A stretch of DNA of 64,000 nt from an uncultured Chitinophaga sp. (GTDB lineage: Bacteria > Bacteroidota > Bacteroidia > Cytophagales > Cyclobacteriaceae), in assembly GCA_902168205.1 (NCBI GenBank), contig CABHOK010000006.1, forward strand, positions 1 to 64,000, written 5' to 3'. The notes beneath the pieces are model-generated. The model had not been told where the DNA came from. It saw nothing but the letters and a program-made list of their open reading frames with translations, and made no database searches. Shown piece by piece: positions 44,968-54,150 of this stretch (position 1 is the first letter of the stretch; each line of letters begins with the position of its first letter). A program made the position numbers and the translations under genes.

Positions 44968-47022
44968 TTATTGCCTAACGAATGTAGTCAGATCTCTGGA
45001 GTACGTGAGCGTAAGCAAGTGCATGGCGCGTGTGCACGCTATATATAGCATGCTTCTGTCCACATCCGTGTGATAGTTGCGTGATGATGCAAAAGGAATG
45101 ATCACTTCATCAAACTCCAATCCTTTGGCGAGGTGTGCTGTTGTCACTACAACACCGTTGGAGAAGGACGTGCTATCAGGTGTGAGCAGATGTACCCCGG
45201 GACCTTTTATATCCTGGTATAGATCCTCGGCTTGCTGCAACGTCTTGCAAATAATCCCCAAAGATTGACGATCAGAATTTCTGAATCGCTCTATCAGATC
45301 TTTAATTGCCTGCGCTTCTTCCTGATTCGTGTTATACCGCAGCACTTCCGGTGCCTGCCCGTGGCGTTCCATAGGCACTACGTTGGGGTTTCTGGATATA
45401 TGCTGCGCGAAAGCTGTGATCTCGTATGTAGAACGGTAACTCCGGAACAACTTCACCGTATCACCCTGCGGAAATACTTGTTGTATACCTTCTGCTGAAG
45501 ATGCACTATACGGATTTACCGTTTGACTTACATCGCCAAGAATTGTTTTCTTGCATTGGAACAAGCGTGACACCACCGCATATTGGATCGGTGTATAGTC
45601 CTGCATCTCATCAATGAGCAAATGCTTTACATCATCGTAAGTCTTGGCACCCTCCAGCCTGATTTTGCAATAGATAAGCGGAAAAACGTCTGCATACTCC
45701 AATGCACCGTTGGGGCCCTGACGAAACATGTGCTCCTGTCCCATCCACTTGTAAAAATCTTTATAGAGATCAAATGCACTGCCGAGTCGGAACATGCGTG
45801 GTATAGTCTCCCATATCTGAGCTTTCTCACCACCGGTCAATTTCCGTTTTGTATTGCTGCGCACATAGTTCAGTACATCTTTCACCACTTCCGGAAAGCG
45901 CTTGAATATAGGCAAACGATGATAGGCCCGTAGCCGCTCGATAATGAAAGGCCACGGCACCACAATGCCGGCAACCCGTATCTCCTGCTCGGCTGCTCCA
46001 AAGTAATTATTCTCAACATGGATGAGATAGCGATTAAGTTGTCCTAAAAATTCGAACGTTGATTTGAAACGGATGCGTTCAATAAATGCAGCATCATGCT
46101 TTTCGAGTAACGCAGAAACCTGGTCAAAGAAGCTTTGAAATTTATACTTGTCTTCCAGTAATTCCGTTGCCAGCTCATCCATTCCCATCTCGGGTATATG
46201 TTCCTCACCGAGCTCTGGCAAAACGTTCGATATATAGTCTGCAAACACCTTGTTGGGTGAAAGTATGAGTATATCTTTTGAAGCAATCGTATCGCGAAAG
46301 CGGTATAGTAAAAATGCAATGCGGTGTAATGCGATGGATGTTTTACCCGAACCGGCAACTCCCTGGATGATCATGACCTGCGCTGTCTCATTACGGATCA
46401 CTGCATTCTGATCACGCTGAATTGTAGCCACAATGTTTTTCATTTTGTCATCCGAAGACTTGCTCAGCTCCTTCTGCAAAATATCATCGTGAATGTTTAC
46501 CGCGTTCTCAATCATAAACTCCATCTTACCTTCGCGGATTTTATACTGACGCTTCAACGCCACTTCGCCCTGTATTGTACCGGACGGAGTTTTATACCAG
46601 GCCTCACCAAGTTCAAAATCATAGAACATGGAGGATATAGGAGCACGCCAGTCGTATATCAGGTTTGCACGCTGCGAATCATCCGCAAATGAATAGATCC
46701 CTATATATATAGGACTTCGCTCCTGCCCTGCTATAAAATCGATACGACCAAAATAAGGAGAATCTTTAAGTTTATAAAGCTTGCGTTTTTTAGCAACAGC
46801 CGATTCACCCGTAAAGGCCATGCGGTTAATGGACTGACCTGCCGCCACCATATCCGCTTCATCCATCCCCGATTGATTCTCATAGATATATTGTTTATTC
46901 TGCCGCAGTTCAGCGGAGAATTGTTTAACAGTATCATCTACCCGTATGAGGGTTAGTTGAAGTTTCTCTTTGATCTCTTCAAGGTACTCGCGCTCTTCCT
47001 GTTCTGTACTATTAATCATCAT
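44968..47022 (-). CDS. helD: HelD-like UvrD-family ATPase (RNA polymerase-associated)
   Basis: A 684-residue superfamily 1 ATPase of the HelD type, which in other bacteria recycles stalled RNA polymerase. The N-terminus is a long coiled coil (about 5-60, rich in Glu/Lys/Gln) that in HelD reaches into the polymerase channel, followed by 'SPYFGRIDF', 'IYIGIYSF' and 'YDWRAPISSMFYDF', a HelD signature. Walker A is GVAGSGKTSIALHR (about 215-228), Walker B is LLIDEMQDYTP, and motif VI is YIACTRAM. ATG 47022 or 47019 starts it; the frame also opens upstream with TTG 47037. The role in transcription is from the family. Confidence 0.9.
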   Translation of the reverse strand: MMINSTEQEEREYLEEIKEKLQLTLIRVDDTVKQFSAELRQNKQYIYENQSGMDEADMVAAGQSINRMAFTGESAVAKKRKLYKLKDSPYFGRIDFIAGQERSPIYIGIYSFADDSQRANLIYDWRAPISSMFYDFELGEAWYKTPSGTIQGEVALKRQYKIREGKMEFMIENAVNIHDDILQKELSKSSDDKMKNIVATIQRDQNAVIRNETAQVMIIQGVAGSGKTSIALHRIAFLLYRFRDTIASKDILILSPNKVFADYISNVLPELGEEHIPEMGMDELATELLEDKYKFQSFFDQVSALLEKHDAAFIERIRFKSTFEFLGQLNRYLIHVENNYFGAAEQEIRVAGIVVPWPFIIERLRAYHRLPIFKRFPEVVKDVLNYVRSNTKRKLTGGEKAQIWETIPRMFRLGSAFDLYKDFYKWMGQEHMFRQGPNGALEYADVFPLIYCKIRLEGAKTYDDVKHLLIDEMQDYTPIQYAVVSRLFQCKKTILGDVSQTVNPYSASSAEGIQQVFPQGDTVKLFRSYRSTYEITAFAQHISRNPNVVPMERHGQAPEVLRYNTNQEEAQAIKDLIERFRNSDRQSLGIICKTLQQAEDLYQDIKGPGVHLLTPDSTSFSNGVVVTTAHLAKGLEFDEVIIPFASSRNYHTDVDRSMLYIACTRAMHLLTLTYSRDLTTFVRQ

Positions 47023-47461
47023 CACGTATAAATTCAAAAAAAATCAATCCCGGTCCTGGCGGCAAACCGCAAAATTAAAAGTTTATACGCACAATAAAGA
47101 GTAATTGAGAAAGATTTCCGATCAGCGCAGAAAGCCTCCGAATTAACGTCACTTCGAGCCTGCGCTTTTAGATCATATCTCTGCACTCCCCACAAGAAAC
47201 CCTGATCGGAGCAACAAAATCACCACTAAAATATATACTTGAATGCAGGCTATCACATTTAGCACGCATCGTGACATGAGGGTTTCTCGCGAGGAATGCG
47301 CATTTCACAGGAGATTCGCACGCCCGGAAATGACGCCCGATAAGCAGAACTGTTTGTTGTCTTTCTCTGAACGTTTTTTCCACCCCTGATCTGAAGGGAG
47401 TATATATCACCAAGTCGTCATTTAGCAAACAGGTTATCACAAACCCATAACCAAACGCTAA
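47023..47461. other. Intergenic region between divergent HelD and lyase-like genes
   Basis: These 439 bases contain no convincing gene and no clear promoter box or hairpin. The nearest match to TAnnTTTG (TATACTTG near 47232) is imperfect and far from both starts. Confidence 0.5.
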
Positions 47462-48859
47462 ATGAAAAAACAAGTAACCCGAATCCTCCTATCAGCTATG
47501 CTGTTAGCGGGACTCACATTTGCATGCAAGGAAGAACTGCTCACGCCTGCAGAAGAAGATGCGGCAACATCATCTGTAGCAACGGAGAATGCCAGGCGCG
47601 GTAACCCGGACACTGACTACCAGGTAAGCCAACAAGTATCCGGAACTACCTGGACGTATACCATTACGAAAGACGATGCTGCCAAACATCCCGGCCATTT
47701 CACTATTCATTTCGGCAACTGTGAAAATGCCAGCCCCACAATAGCAAATATAGTCGCGGCCTCTATTAACGGAGCAGACTGGTTAGGAAAGATAGAAGCC
47801 AGTGAAGGAATGACCGGATGTACACCTTCCTCTTCTAACGTTGTTAAGTTCGATGACCTTGATTGTGCTGACCAGTATATCATTCAATTCACATTGGACA
47901 CACTATATTCCGCTGTACCGGCACAAGGCTGGATAAAATCAGGAAGATCGTGTATCGAAAAAACATTGATTGCTCCCGGCTGCCGCGGGTATACACTTAC
48001 CACCGCGCTGGATGCTGACGCTGCCATGGCCGGAAAACCATACAACGAATTAAACACCTATATGAAACTATATGGATTCGATTACTCCGAACATCCGAAT
48101 TGCTCCGGTGGCTATGGCGGACACATCGATGGTATACATGGCGATGTTGTAAATGATATATACTTTAATAAATCCGTTTTTCGATTTGATATACATATTG
48201 ATCCGGTGATTGATGGCGACCGTTGCAGCTCCGGCACTGTTGACCGTCAGCGTAACGAAATGAAATCCATTACCAACAATACTACGTGGGCAAAAGTACA
48301 AGGTAACTGGAACGAGTGGCAAATACTCGAATGGAAATTCAAACTTCCCGCAGGCTTCCAACCGACACAGAATTTCTGCCACATTCATCAGCTAAAAGCA
48401 CAGGATGGTCCGAATAATGGAAGTCCTGTAATTACAATTACACCCCGTGCCAACAGCGATGGTTCAAACAAGCGCATGCAGATTATTCACTCAGTCGATG
48501 GCGCAAATACAGGTAAGGGTACCGTTGTAAACGATATACCATTATCAGCATTTGAAGATGAATGGGTACAGGTACGCGAAGAAATGCACTATACACACAA
48601 CGGCTACTACTCCTGCAAAATTACCCGCATCAGCGATGGCCAGGTATTAATTGACTATACAGACACCAACATTGACATGTGGCGCATCGGCAGCTCCTAT
48701 ATACGCCACAAGTATGGCCTATACCGAAGCCTTGCCGGAGGACGATTGGACCAAAATCCTGTAGGACAAAGTCCACTCCTAAAAAACGAATCGATCCTGA
48801 TAACAGACCTGCGCGTATATGAAAAGAACACGAACCCTGAGCCGAATGTAACGCATTGA
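47462..48859 (+). CDS. Exported lipoprotein with jelly-roll polysaccharide-lyase-like domain
   Basis: A 465-residue lipoprotein (signal LLSAMLLAGLTFAC, then KEEL). The N-terminal 170 residues are a Cys-containing beta domain. The C-terminal part resembles beta-jelly-roll lyases such as PL7-type alginate lyases: VDRQRNEMKS stands in the place of the RxxRxEL strand, FCHIHQLKAQDG in the place of the QIH motif, and RHKYGLYRSLAGG in the place of the YFKxGxY motif. Catalytic assignment is by resemblance only. It has no SusC/SusD or other lyase gene adjacent, so its polysaccharide target is unknown. Confidence 0.78.
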   Translation: MKKQVTRILLSAMLLAGLTFACKEELLTPAEEDAATSSVATENARRGNPDTDYQVSQQVSGTTWTYTITKDDAAKHPGHFTIHFGNCENASPTIANIVAASINGADWLGKIEASEGMTGCTPSSSNVVKFDDLDCADQYIIQFTLDTLYSAVPAQGWIKSGRSCIEKTLIAPGCRGYTLTTALDADAAMAGKPYNELNTYMKLYGFDYSEHPNCSGGYGGHIDGIHGDVVNDIYFNKSVFRFDIHIDPVIDGDRCSSGTVDRQRNEMKSITNNTTWAKVQGNWNEWQILEWKFKLPAGFQPTQNFCHIHQLKAQDGPNNGSPVITITPRANSDGSNKRMQIIHSVDGANTGKGTVVNDIPLSAFEDEWVQVREEMHYTHNGYYSCKITRISDGQVLIDYTDTNIDMWRIGSSYIRHKYGLYRSLAGGRLDQNPVGQSPLLKNESILITDLRVYEKNTNPEPNVTH

Positions 48860-48862
48860 AAT

Positions 48863-49030
48863 AGCTGTGAGCTTTGAGCCCGAAAATGTAAGAGGCCGCT
48901 GGCTTCAGGCTATCAGCTGCACGATGTATCTCATGAAGCAGTGTTGCTAGCCAGTAGTAACCTACCTTTGGATAAAACACCTTGCAGCCAGTGGCTTGTA
49001 GCCAGCGCCCTCTTCTCGCGACTCGCAGCT
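48863..49030. repeat. Imperfect inverted word-repeat element between convergent genes
   Basis: The arms (48863-48921 and 48981-49030) contain AGCTGTGAG/CTCGCAGCT (8 of 9 pairing) and a core of 48891-48904 with 49000-49013 (13 of 14 pairing). The element is built of AGCT, GGCT and AGCC words. It fills the gap between two convergent stops and may act as a terminator or be a mobile MITE/REP-like element. Confidence 0.65.
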
Positions 49031-49032
49031 AA

Positions 49033-51267
49033 TTAATTTCCTGCGTATTTACTAAAGTATCCGCACTCGTTGATCACTTCTTTATAGTAGCGCGTGTTCG
49101 AATATTCAGTCTTTAATTTTTTGAAGCCGTTCCATGCCTGGAATGCAACTTCGGGTTCGCCCCAGAAGTCATTCTTGCTGTGGTACTCTTTTGTATAGAA
49201 GGCGTTCCGCTCGCACTTCGCCATCATGTATACACATTTGGCTTTTTGTTCTGCATTCGCTGCTGCGTTGAAGGCCTTCTCGTAATATTGGTTAGCGGTG
49301 GTACAACTTAGTAGAATAGGTTGATAGTATTTGTCAATATAGTTACCATATTGATTTATGATATCGTTATAGTATACAACACGCGCGTTGCCAAAGTATG
49401 TCATGTTATAGTATGCATTACCAAGCAACAAACTGTTGTTATATACATCCTGGCCTTTATCTACATACGACTGCATCTCTCTCATTTTTTTAAGAAACGC
49501 CAGCTTGGTATATTTTATTTTTTGCGGAGCGGCATGATCGCAGTCGTGGCAATCTTTGATCTTTCCGTTAAACGGATTTCCATAGAGCTCAACATTTTTG
49601 CCTTCGGCTGATTGCTCCATCAATGTAATAGCTTCGTCAAGTTTTCCGGCATACGCGCTCATCACTGCCTGATACTCGTATATATCCGATAAGGTTATTC
49701 CATAGATACCTTCCGCCAGTCTCTCCCAGGGAGATTTGTTAGCCTTGTGCAGAAATACTTTCATGGCTTCTGCGTTGGAAGCTGTCTGATAGAATGTAGT
49801 GTTAGCATCAAACAACTCTGCAAAAACTATATTTTGCTGACCCGCATACAATGAAGCTATATATCGCTTGCTCCAGCCGAGTGCATTTCGATAGCGGAAT
49901 ACTTCATCCTCTGTATCTTTGATATGATATAGCCAGTCGAGTTCCGGTAATAATTTGCCTTCTGCTTTCTCGTCCATTTTTGTTGTGGCTGATAATGTAT
50001 TGATAAGCTTGAGCAATCGTATCTGGTTCGAAGTCAGTTCACTTTTAGGACCTTTCTTATCTGCTTTCTCAATCAGTTGCAAAGCCTGCGTATGGTTACC
50101 GGCAAGAATATTGAGATAGCCTGCTGCTAAATTCCAAAGATGCGGCTTATCGGTTTTCTCTTCCTTCGCGATTGAACTTACCAATTGAAGAGCATCTTTA
50201 TTCATCTGCTCTTTTATGGTTTGTTTATACGCGGTAGCAGACTTGAACTCCATATCATTCAACCGAACTTCTTCTTTGTTGACAAGTCTTGTCAACAGGT
50301 AGTCCAGGTGTTCGCTGGCCGGGTTCAACTTGTATATTTCGCGTATCGCGGTTTTCTCGTTAGCATAATAACCAAACAATGCCCAGAGTCCGGATTTCTC
50401 TTCCGGAGTTTTAGCTAATGCTAATGATGCCTGAAAATCTTTTTGCTCCTGTGGATGATAGTTATAGGCTGTAACGGTTCGCAACGCGGGGCATTTATCA
50501 AACACAACGCTGTATAAATAGTTAGACGTTGCATAATCTTTCTTCTTATAGTATACTCCGGCTACATACGAGAGACCTCGATAGTATAAAACATTCTGGG
50601 GAACACTGCTCTTTGTCTTTTCGAAAAACGTTAGTAAGCCCTGCTTGTTGCTGCTATAGAAATACGCTTTCATCGTTTGAAACCAATACCGGTTCTTCAG
50701 AAAAGCATCGGTTGTCTCATTATAAAATTTCTCAACCTGTGCGATTGTCTTGGGGCTAACAACCGGTGCGGGTTGCGTTTCCTCGTAGTTCCATGAATTG
50801 AGCGGAGTTGTACTGCTGATTTCAATTTCCTTCGCATAGTATAAAAATTCAACGAAGCCTTTCACCTGGGCATCGGCCCCGCTGAGGCGTGCATACGGAA
50901 TTGGTAACTTTTGTTTTTTCTGAACAGCACTATACATTTCTTTAACTCTGACATCTGCACTGTCATTCAATAATAGAAATGAGAGTTCCTTGGTTGTAAA
51001 TTTACCTTTCAGATACTCTGACCATTCCGTTACTACATCCTGATTAAAACGCGAGGTATAGTCAGATTCAAAACCTATACTGTAAAACACATCTTGTGGC
51101 GCAAAGAACAAAGGCGAATACGATTCGTCTACATAAGTCTCCGGTGTAAAGTTGGAGTCATAATCATATCCCCAAAAGTAATCCGCACAGGCAAACAGTA
51201 TACCGTAAGTACCAAACGCCACAAGGCTACAGAGTACGGCTAATTTTTTGAAAGAATTGGTTCTCAT
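49033..51267 (-). CDS. Large exported TPR-like protein, uncharacterised
   Basis: A 744-residue protein beginning with a signal peptide (KKLAVLCSLVAFGTYGILFAC), possibly a lipoprotein (LFAC). The first 110 residues are Tyr/Phe/Asp-rich (ADYFWGYDYDSNFTPETYVD). From about 120 on it is helical with TPR-like repeats (LRTVTAYNYHPQEQKDF, LNILAGNHTQALQLIEKADKKG, YAGKLDEAITLMEQSAEG and others). No known family is recognised. Its ATG lies inside the preceding gene, with 41 bases of overlap, which is strong translational coupling. The two proteins probably form one envelope system; function unknown. Confidence 0.85.
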   Translation of the reverse strand: MRTNSFKKLAVLCSLVAFGTYGILFACADYFWGYDYDSNFTPETYVDESYSPLFFAPQDVFYSIGFESDYTSRFNQDVVTEWSEYLKGKFTTKELSFLLLNDSADVRVKEMYSAVQKKQKLPIPYARLSGADAQVKGFVEFLYYAKEIEISSTTPLNSWNYEETQPAPVVSPKTIAQVEKFYNETTDAFLKNRYWFQTMKAYFYSSNKQGLLTFFEKTKSSVPQNVLYYRGLSYVAGVYYKKKDYATSNYLYSVVFDKCPALRTVTAYNYHPQEQKDFQASLALAKTPEEKSGLWALFGYYANEKTAIREIYKLNPASEHLDYLLTRLVNKEEVRLNDMEFKSATAYKQTIKEQMNKDALQLVSSIAKEEKTDKPHLWNLAAGYLNILAGNHTQALQLIEKADKKGPKSELTSNQIRLLKLINTLSATTKMDEKAEGKLLPELDWLYHIKDTEDEVFRYRNALGWSKRYIASLYAGQQNIVFAELFDANTTFYQTASNAEAMKVFLHKANKSPWERLAEGIYGITLSDIYEYQAVMSAYAGKLDEAITLMEQSAEGKNVELYGNPFNGKIKDCHDCDHAAPQKIKYTKLAFLKKMREMQSYVDKGQDVYNNSLLLGNAYYNMTYFGNARVVYYNDIINQYGNYIDKYYQPILLSCTTANQYYEKAFNAAANAEQKAKCVYMMAKCERNAFYTKEYHSKNDFWGEPEVAFQAWNGFKKLKTEYSNTRYYKEVINECGYFSKYAGN

Positions 51268-52240
51268 GCTGGTAGTGTTTCAGGTTAAAGTCATCGAGGT
51301 CGTAAAAAATAATTTCTGCTGGTTGTCTGGTCATTGCCTCCGAAAGATCTTCGATCATTTCTTCAAGATCATCCGGCCGAACGGATTCAATCTTGATGCG
51401 ATCACCTTTCTCAAAGTAGTAACCCATTTTTACAATGTCGTCATTCACTTCAAAAAACGGAGGCTCCTTCATTTTAAAATGACCATCCTCCTGAAAGCTT
51501 GTCTCATCTACTTTATTCAGTAAGCCAATCACTGTATTATTACGTACATGTATACCCCAGGTAAAAACCGGAAGCGCTATATCCAGCGGCAACGGGTAAC
51601 TCTTTAAACTTGCAGTATAGAGCTGAGCGGTCTCACGATCATAAATAGAGTTGGAAGAATCAGGAGCAATACGTCCCATGTTGTAATACATCAACACACC
51701 GCGCTCAACAGCGGGAACACCCGTATTCCTGAAATACTTTACCTGGTGTAGCCGTATTGTTGCCGAAAGTTTTCTGTTGCTCTTCTTTTTCAGCAGGTCA
51801 ATAAATTTGAAATAAACCTCTTTACTATTCAGCGTCCAGTCGCAGTCGATCTGGATTTCGTCTGAGACAATATTTTGCATTGAATTGATTTGCTGGATAT
51901 AGGACAATACTTTATCAACGAGATCATCAACGTCCAGCGCAGGCTGGAGCATTACCTCGTTCCGAATATATACTACGGGAATGATGTGCTGATCGCCAGG
52001 CGCTTCGTCAAACGTTATGGGCGAGAGCGGAACGGGTTGTCCCTTCTGCAAAGCCACATCGAAATAACGCACATATAGTTTTGAGACACCGTTTTGCGCT
52101 AATGCGTATCGTTCGTTCGCAGTAAGTTTAAAGATTGTGCGCCAATAGTAAAAAGAAACAGCCGCCTTGTTCGTCTCCGTATGGGTAGTACAGGCCGACA
52201 GGATCAAACACAAAGCCACCAGGTTAGTTACGACACGCAT
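51227..52240 (-). CDS. Exported lipoprotein with possible TIM-barrel-like fold
   Basis: A 337-residue lipoprotein (signal VVTNLVALCLILSAC, Cys17). The mature part has strand-helix alternation (VSKLYVRYFDVALQ, HIIPVVYIRNEVMLQ, EIQIDCDWTLNSKEVYFKF, KLSATIRLHQVKYF, GVLMYYNMGRI, DIALPVFTW) as in GH18-like or DUF3142-like barrels; Asp/Asn residues at strand ends are present, but no catalytic motif is recognised. It is the first gene of a coupled pair: its last 41 bases contain the start of the TPR-like gene. A joint surface or periplasmic role is inferred from the overlap. Confidence 0.8.
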   Translation of the reverse strand: MRVVTNLVALCLILSACTTHTETNKAAVSFYYWRTIFKLTANERYALAQNGVSKLYVRYFDVALQKGQPVPLSPITFDEAPGDQHIIPVVYIRNEVMLQPALDVDDLVDKVLSYIQQINSMQNIVSDEIQIDCDWTLNSKEVYFKFIDLLKKKSNRKLSATIRLHQVKYFRNTGVPAVERGVLMYYNMGRIAPDSSNSIYDRETAQLYTASLKSYPLPLDIALPVFTWGIHVRNNTVIGLLNKVDETSFQEDGHFKMKEPPFFEVNDDIVKMGYYFEKGDRIKIESVRPDDLEEMIEDLSEAMTRQPAEIIFYDLDDFNLKHYQHENQFFQKISRTL

Positions 52241-52354
52241 TTTATAACAACAGCCGGCAAATGTACTAATTTGAAAGAACGTATACTCACCTGCCCTTCA
52301 ACTTTGAAACGAGTATTTTTTTTTGAAATATTTGGCCCTGAAATAACATCGAAC

Positions 52355-52612
52355 ATGACCAACACCGGAGATTTACCGAAATTGAATCAGGATAACCTTC
52401 AGCTTTACTTGCTGAAGCATGCCATTCAGAATACAATCTATCTGCAGTCCATTCTTAAAAAACAATTTGAGCTGCAACACTTGCTGCAGGACGGTAAGAT
52501 CGACAAGAATGCCGTGAATGAAGACCTCGTTGAAAAACTAAGTCAACTGGATGCCGTAATCCAAAAAGAAATGATGCAGGCACTTGCTGATATTACTCCG
52601 AAAGGAAAGTGA
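52355..52612 (+). CDS. Small helical protein (85 aa)
   Basis: An 85-residue cytoplasmic protein, almost entirely helical: LNQDNLQLYLLKHAIQNTIYLQSILKKQFELQHLL is a strong coiled-coil-forming region. No family is recognised. The ATG at 52355 is chosen; the frame continues upstream with non-coding-looking sequence that overlaps the neighbouring gene's start. It is divergent from the exported lipoprotein gene, 114 bases away. A partner protein seems likely for such a short coiled coil. Confidence 0.72.
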   Translation: MTNTGDLPKLNQDNLQLYLLKHAIQNTIYLQSILKKQFELQHLLQDGKIDKNAVNEDLVEKLSQLDAVIQKEMMQALADITPKGK

Positions 52613-52657
52613 TCACAGTAAATCAGTTAGAGATTCCGAAGCATGAAAGTATATATA

Positions 52658-53755
52658 TCACTTGCCAAGCTTGACCACCCGGCCTTCGCGTGCAGATTGT
52701 TTGGCTGCTTCCAGTATCTCAACAACAATGAGGTTATTCTCGAGCGATGACAAATCTGTCGCGCTGACTTTTATTTCACCGCGTATCACGGCTGCCAGGT
52801 ATGCGAACGGATCGCTATAGGGCTTTTCATAAGCAGGACTTGTTATATATTCTTCCGGTTCATTGGCTGCAGATTTAACTTTAGAGCCTTGTCGATCTGC
52901 CAGTACATAGCCGCGTTCGCCGTAGAGTTCCATATCTTTACGGCCGAACGGCCAGTTCCATGACGCTTGTATAATTCCCTGTCCTTCCGGGTAGGTAACA
53001 ATGATCGTTGCATCATCATCCACACGCGGGTATACCTGTGGTTTCAGCTGCTGTGTAACAGCAGATACTGTTAATGGCTTCGCACCATTCATAAGCCAGG
53101 TGAGCAGGTTGGCGCCATAACATCCAAAGTCCATCAGGGCACCACCACCGTTTTTAACCGGGTCCGTAAGCCAATTCAGAAACTCCGGACCGACTCCAAT
53201 TTCTTTCGGCCCTTCATGACCATCATGAATAACGGCTTTGCGTAATTTACCAAACGTGTGATGCTTGAGGAATATCTCTTCCACTTTCTGGTTACTGCTA
53301 TACCAGGTGGTTTCATAATTCGTAAGTACAGTTATAGCGTACTTGTGGGCGAGCGATTCGATTTGTCGCGCATGATCCATGCTTACAGCCAACGGTTTTT
53401 CTACCATAACATGAATGTGACGCGGAGCGCATGCCTTTACAATATCCAGGTGTTCGAACGTACTGCTAAAACCCGTAACAGCCTCTGGACGTGTCTTCTC
53501 CAACATCTCTTCCAGTGAACTATATAGCAGTGTCAGTGGCAATTTATACTGCTTGCAATACCGTTCTCCCAATGCACGGTCCGGTTCCGCAATGCCTGTT
53601 ATTTCAATGTCTCCATCATCTGCACGATCGAGTATCCATCCAACGTGGCCGTGTGTTAATCCGGCAACGCCAATGCGAAACGGTTTCTTATCCTGTGGTA
53701 ATGCAATGGTATAAGCAAACACCAGCATGGCGATTGTGAGTATTAGTCGTGACAT
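52658..53755 (-). CDS. Gfo/Idh/MocA-family oxidoreductase
   Basis: A 365-residue NAD(P)-dependent sugar or inositol dehydrogenase-type protein with an N-terminal signal-like segment (LILTIAMLVFAYTIALPQ). The Rossmann motif is FRIGVAGLTHGHVGW, an unusual form of GxGxxG, with 'VMVEKPLAVSMDHARQIE' (EKP dyad) and 'GGGALMDFGCYGANLLTWLM'. The ATG at 53755 is preferred; the frame is open to 53911 without a plausible start region. The signal-like N-terminus suggests export, as seen in a group of Bacteroidota family members. Substrate unknown. Confidence 0.9.
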   Translation of the reverse strand: MSRLILTIAMLVFAYTIALPQDKKPFRIGVAGLTHGHVGWILDRADDGDIEITGIAEPDRALGERYCKQYKLPLTLLYSSLEEMLEKTRPEAVTGFSSTFEHLDIVKACAPRHIHVMVEKPLAVSMDHARQIESLAHKYAITVLTNYETTWYSSNQKVEEIFLKHHTFGKLRKAVIHDGHEGPKEIGVGPEFLNWLTDPVKNGGGALMDFGCYGANLLTWLMNGAKPLTVSAVTQQLKPQVYPRVDDDATIIVTYPEGQGIIQASWNWPFGRKDMELYGERGYVLADRQGSKVKSAANEPEEYITSPAYEKPYSDPFAYLAAVIRGEIKVSATDLSSLENNLIVVEILEAAKQSAREGRVVKLGK

Positions 53756-53934
53756 ACGCGCTTGGGGGCAAAGTATGTACAAGGTAAAGAATACCAGCGA
53801 AGATGTTGCCGCAGAAAGGAAGTTATCCTTCAGTGAAAAAATATAGGGATGAGTGGAATTTCCCAAGGATACACGCGCAGCGGCATGGCTGGGCCCGTTA
53901 CCGGCATACAACGTGTACCCCTGGCGTTGTGCTA

Positions 53935-54150
53935 TTAATTTATCTTGATATCTTCAACAGCATCAATGCTGAGGAATGACTTTACCTTCGAGAAGAAGGA
54001 CGTGCGTTGCTGAACAATGACGTATTGGTTATTGATGATCTGAACGACCTCACATTTTTCAACGATCTTGCTATTGTACGTGAGTTCGATGGATTGTCTC
54101 GCGTCCTTCATCAGATTAAGGATGCTAACTTTTTCCTGGAATGACATCAT
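53935..54150 (-). CDS. Small uncharacterised protein (71 aa), possible small beta-barrel
   Basis: A 71-residue protein. After a short helix (EKVSILNLMKDARQ) it has about four strands (SIELTYNSKIVEKCEVVQIINNQYVIVQQR) and ends FLSIDAVEDIKIN, a pattern reminiscent of Sm/Hfq-like or SH3-like small barrels where a final strand follows 'I..I..I'. There is no supporting neighbour and no known family match by eye. The ATG could be 54150 or 54147. Real but unassigned. Confidence 0.55.
   Translation of the reverse strand: MMSFQEKVSILNLMKDARQSIELTYNSKIVEKCEVVQIINNQYVIVQQRTSFFSKVKSFLSIDAVEDIKIN

Noticed and set aside
44968-47022. Helicase of a defence system
   Set aside because: The N-terminal coiled coil and central motifs fit the HelD RNA polymerase-associated family, and no defence genes are adjacent.
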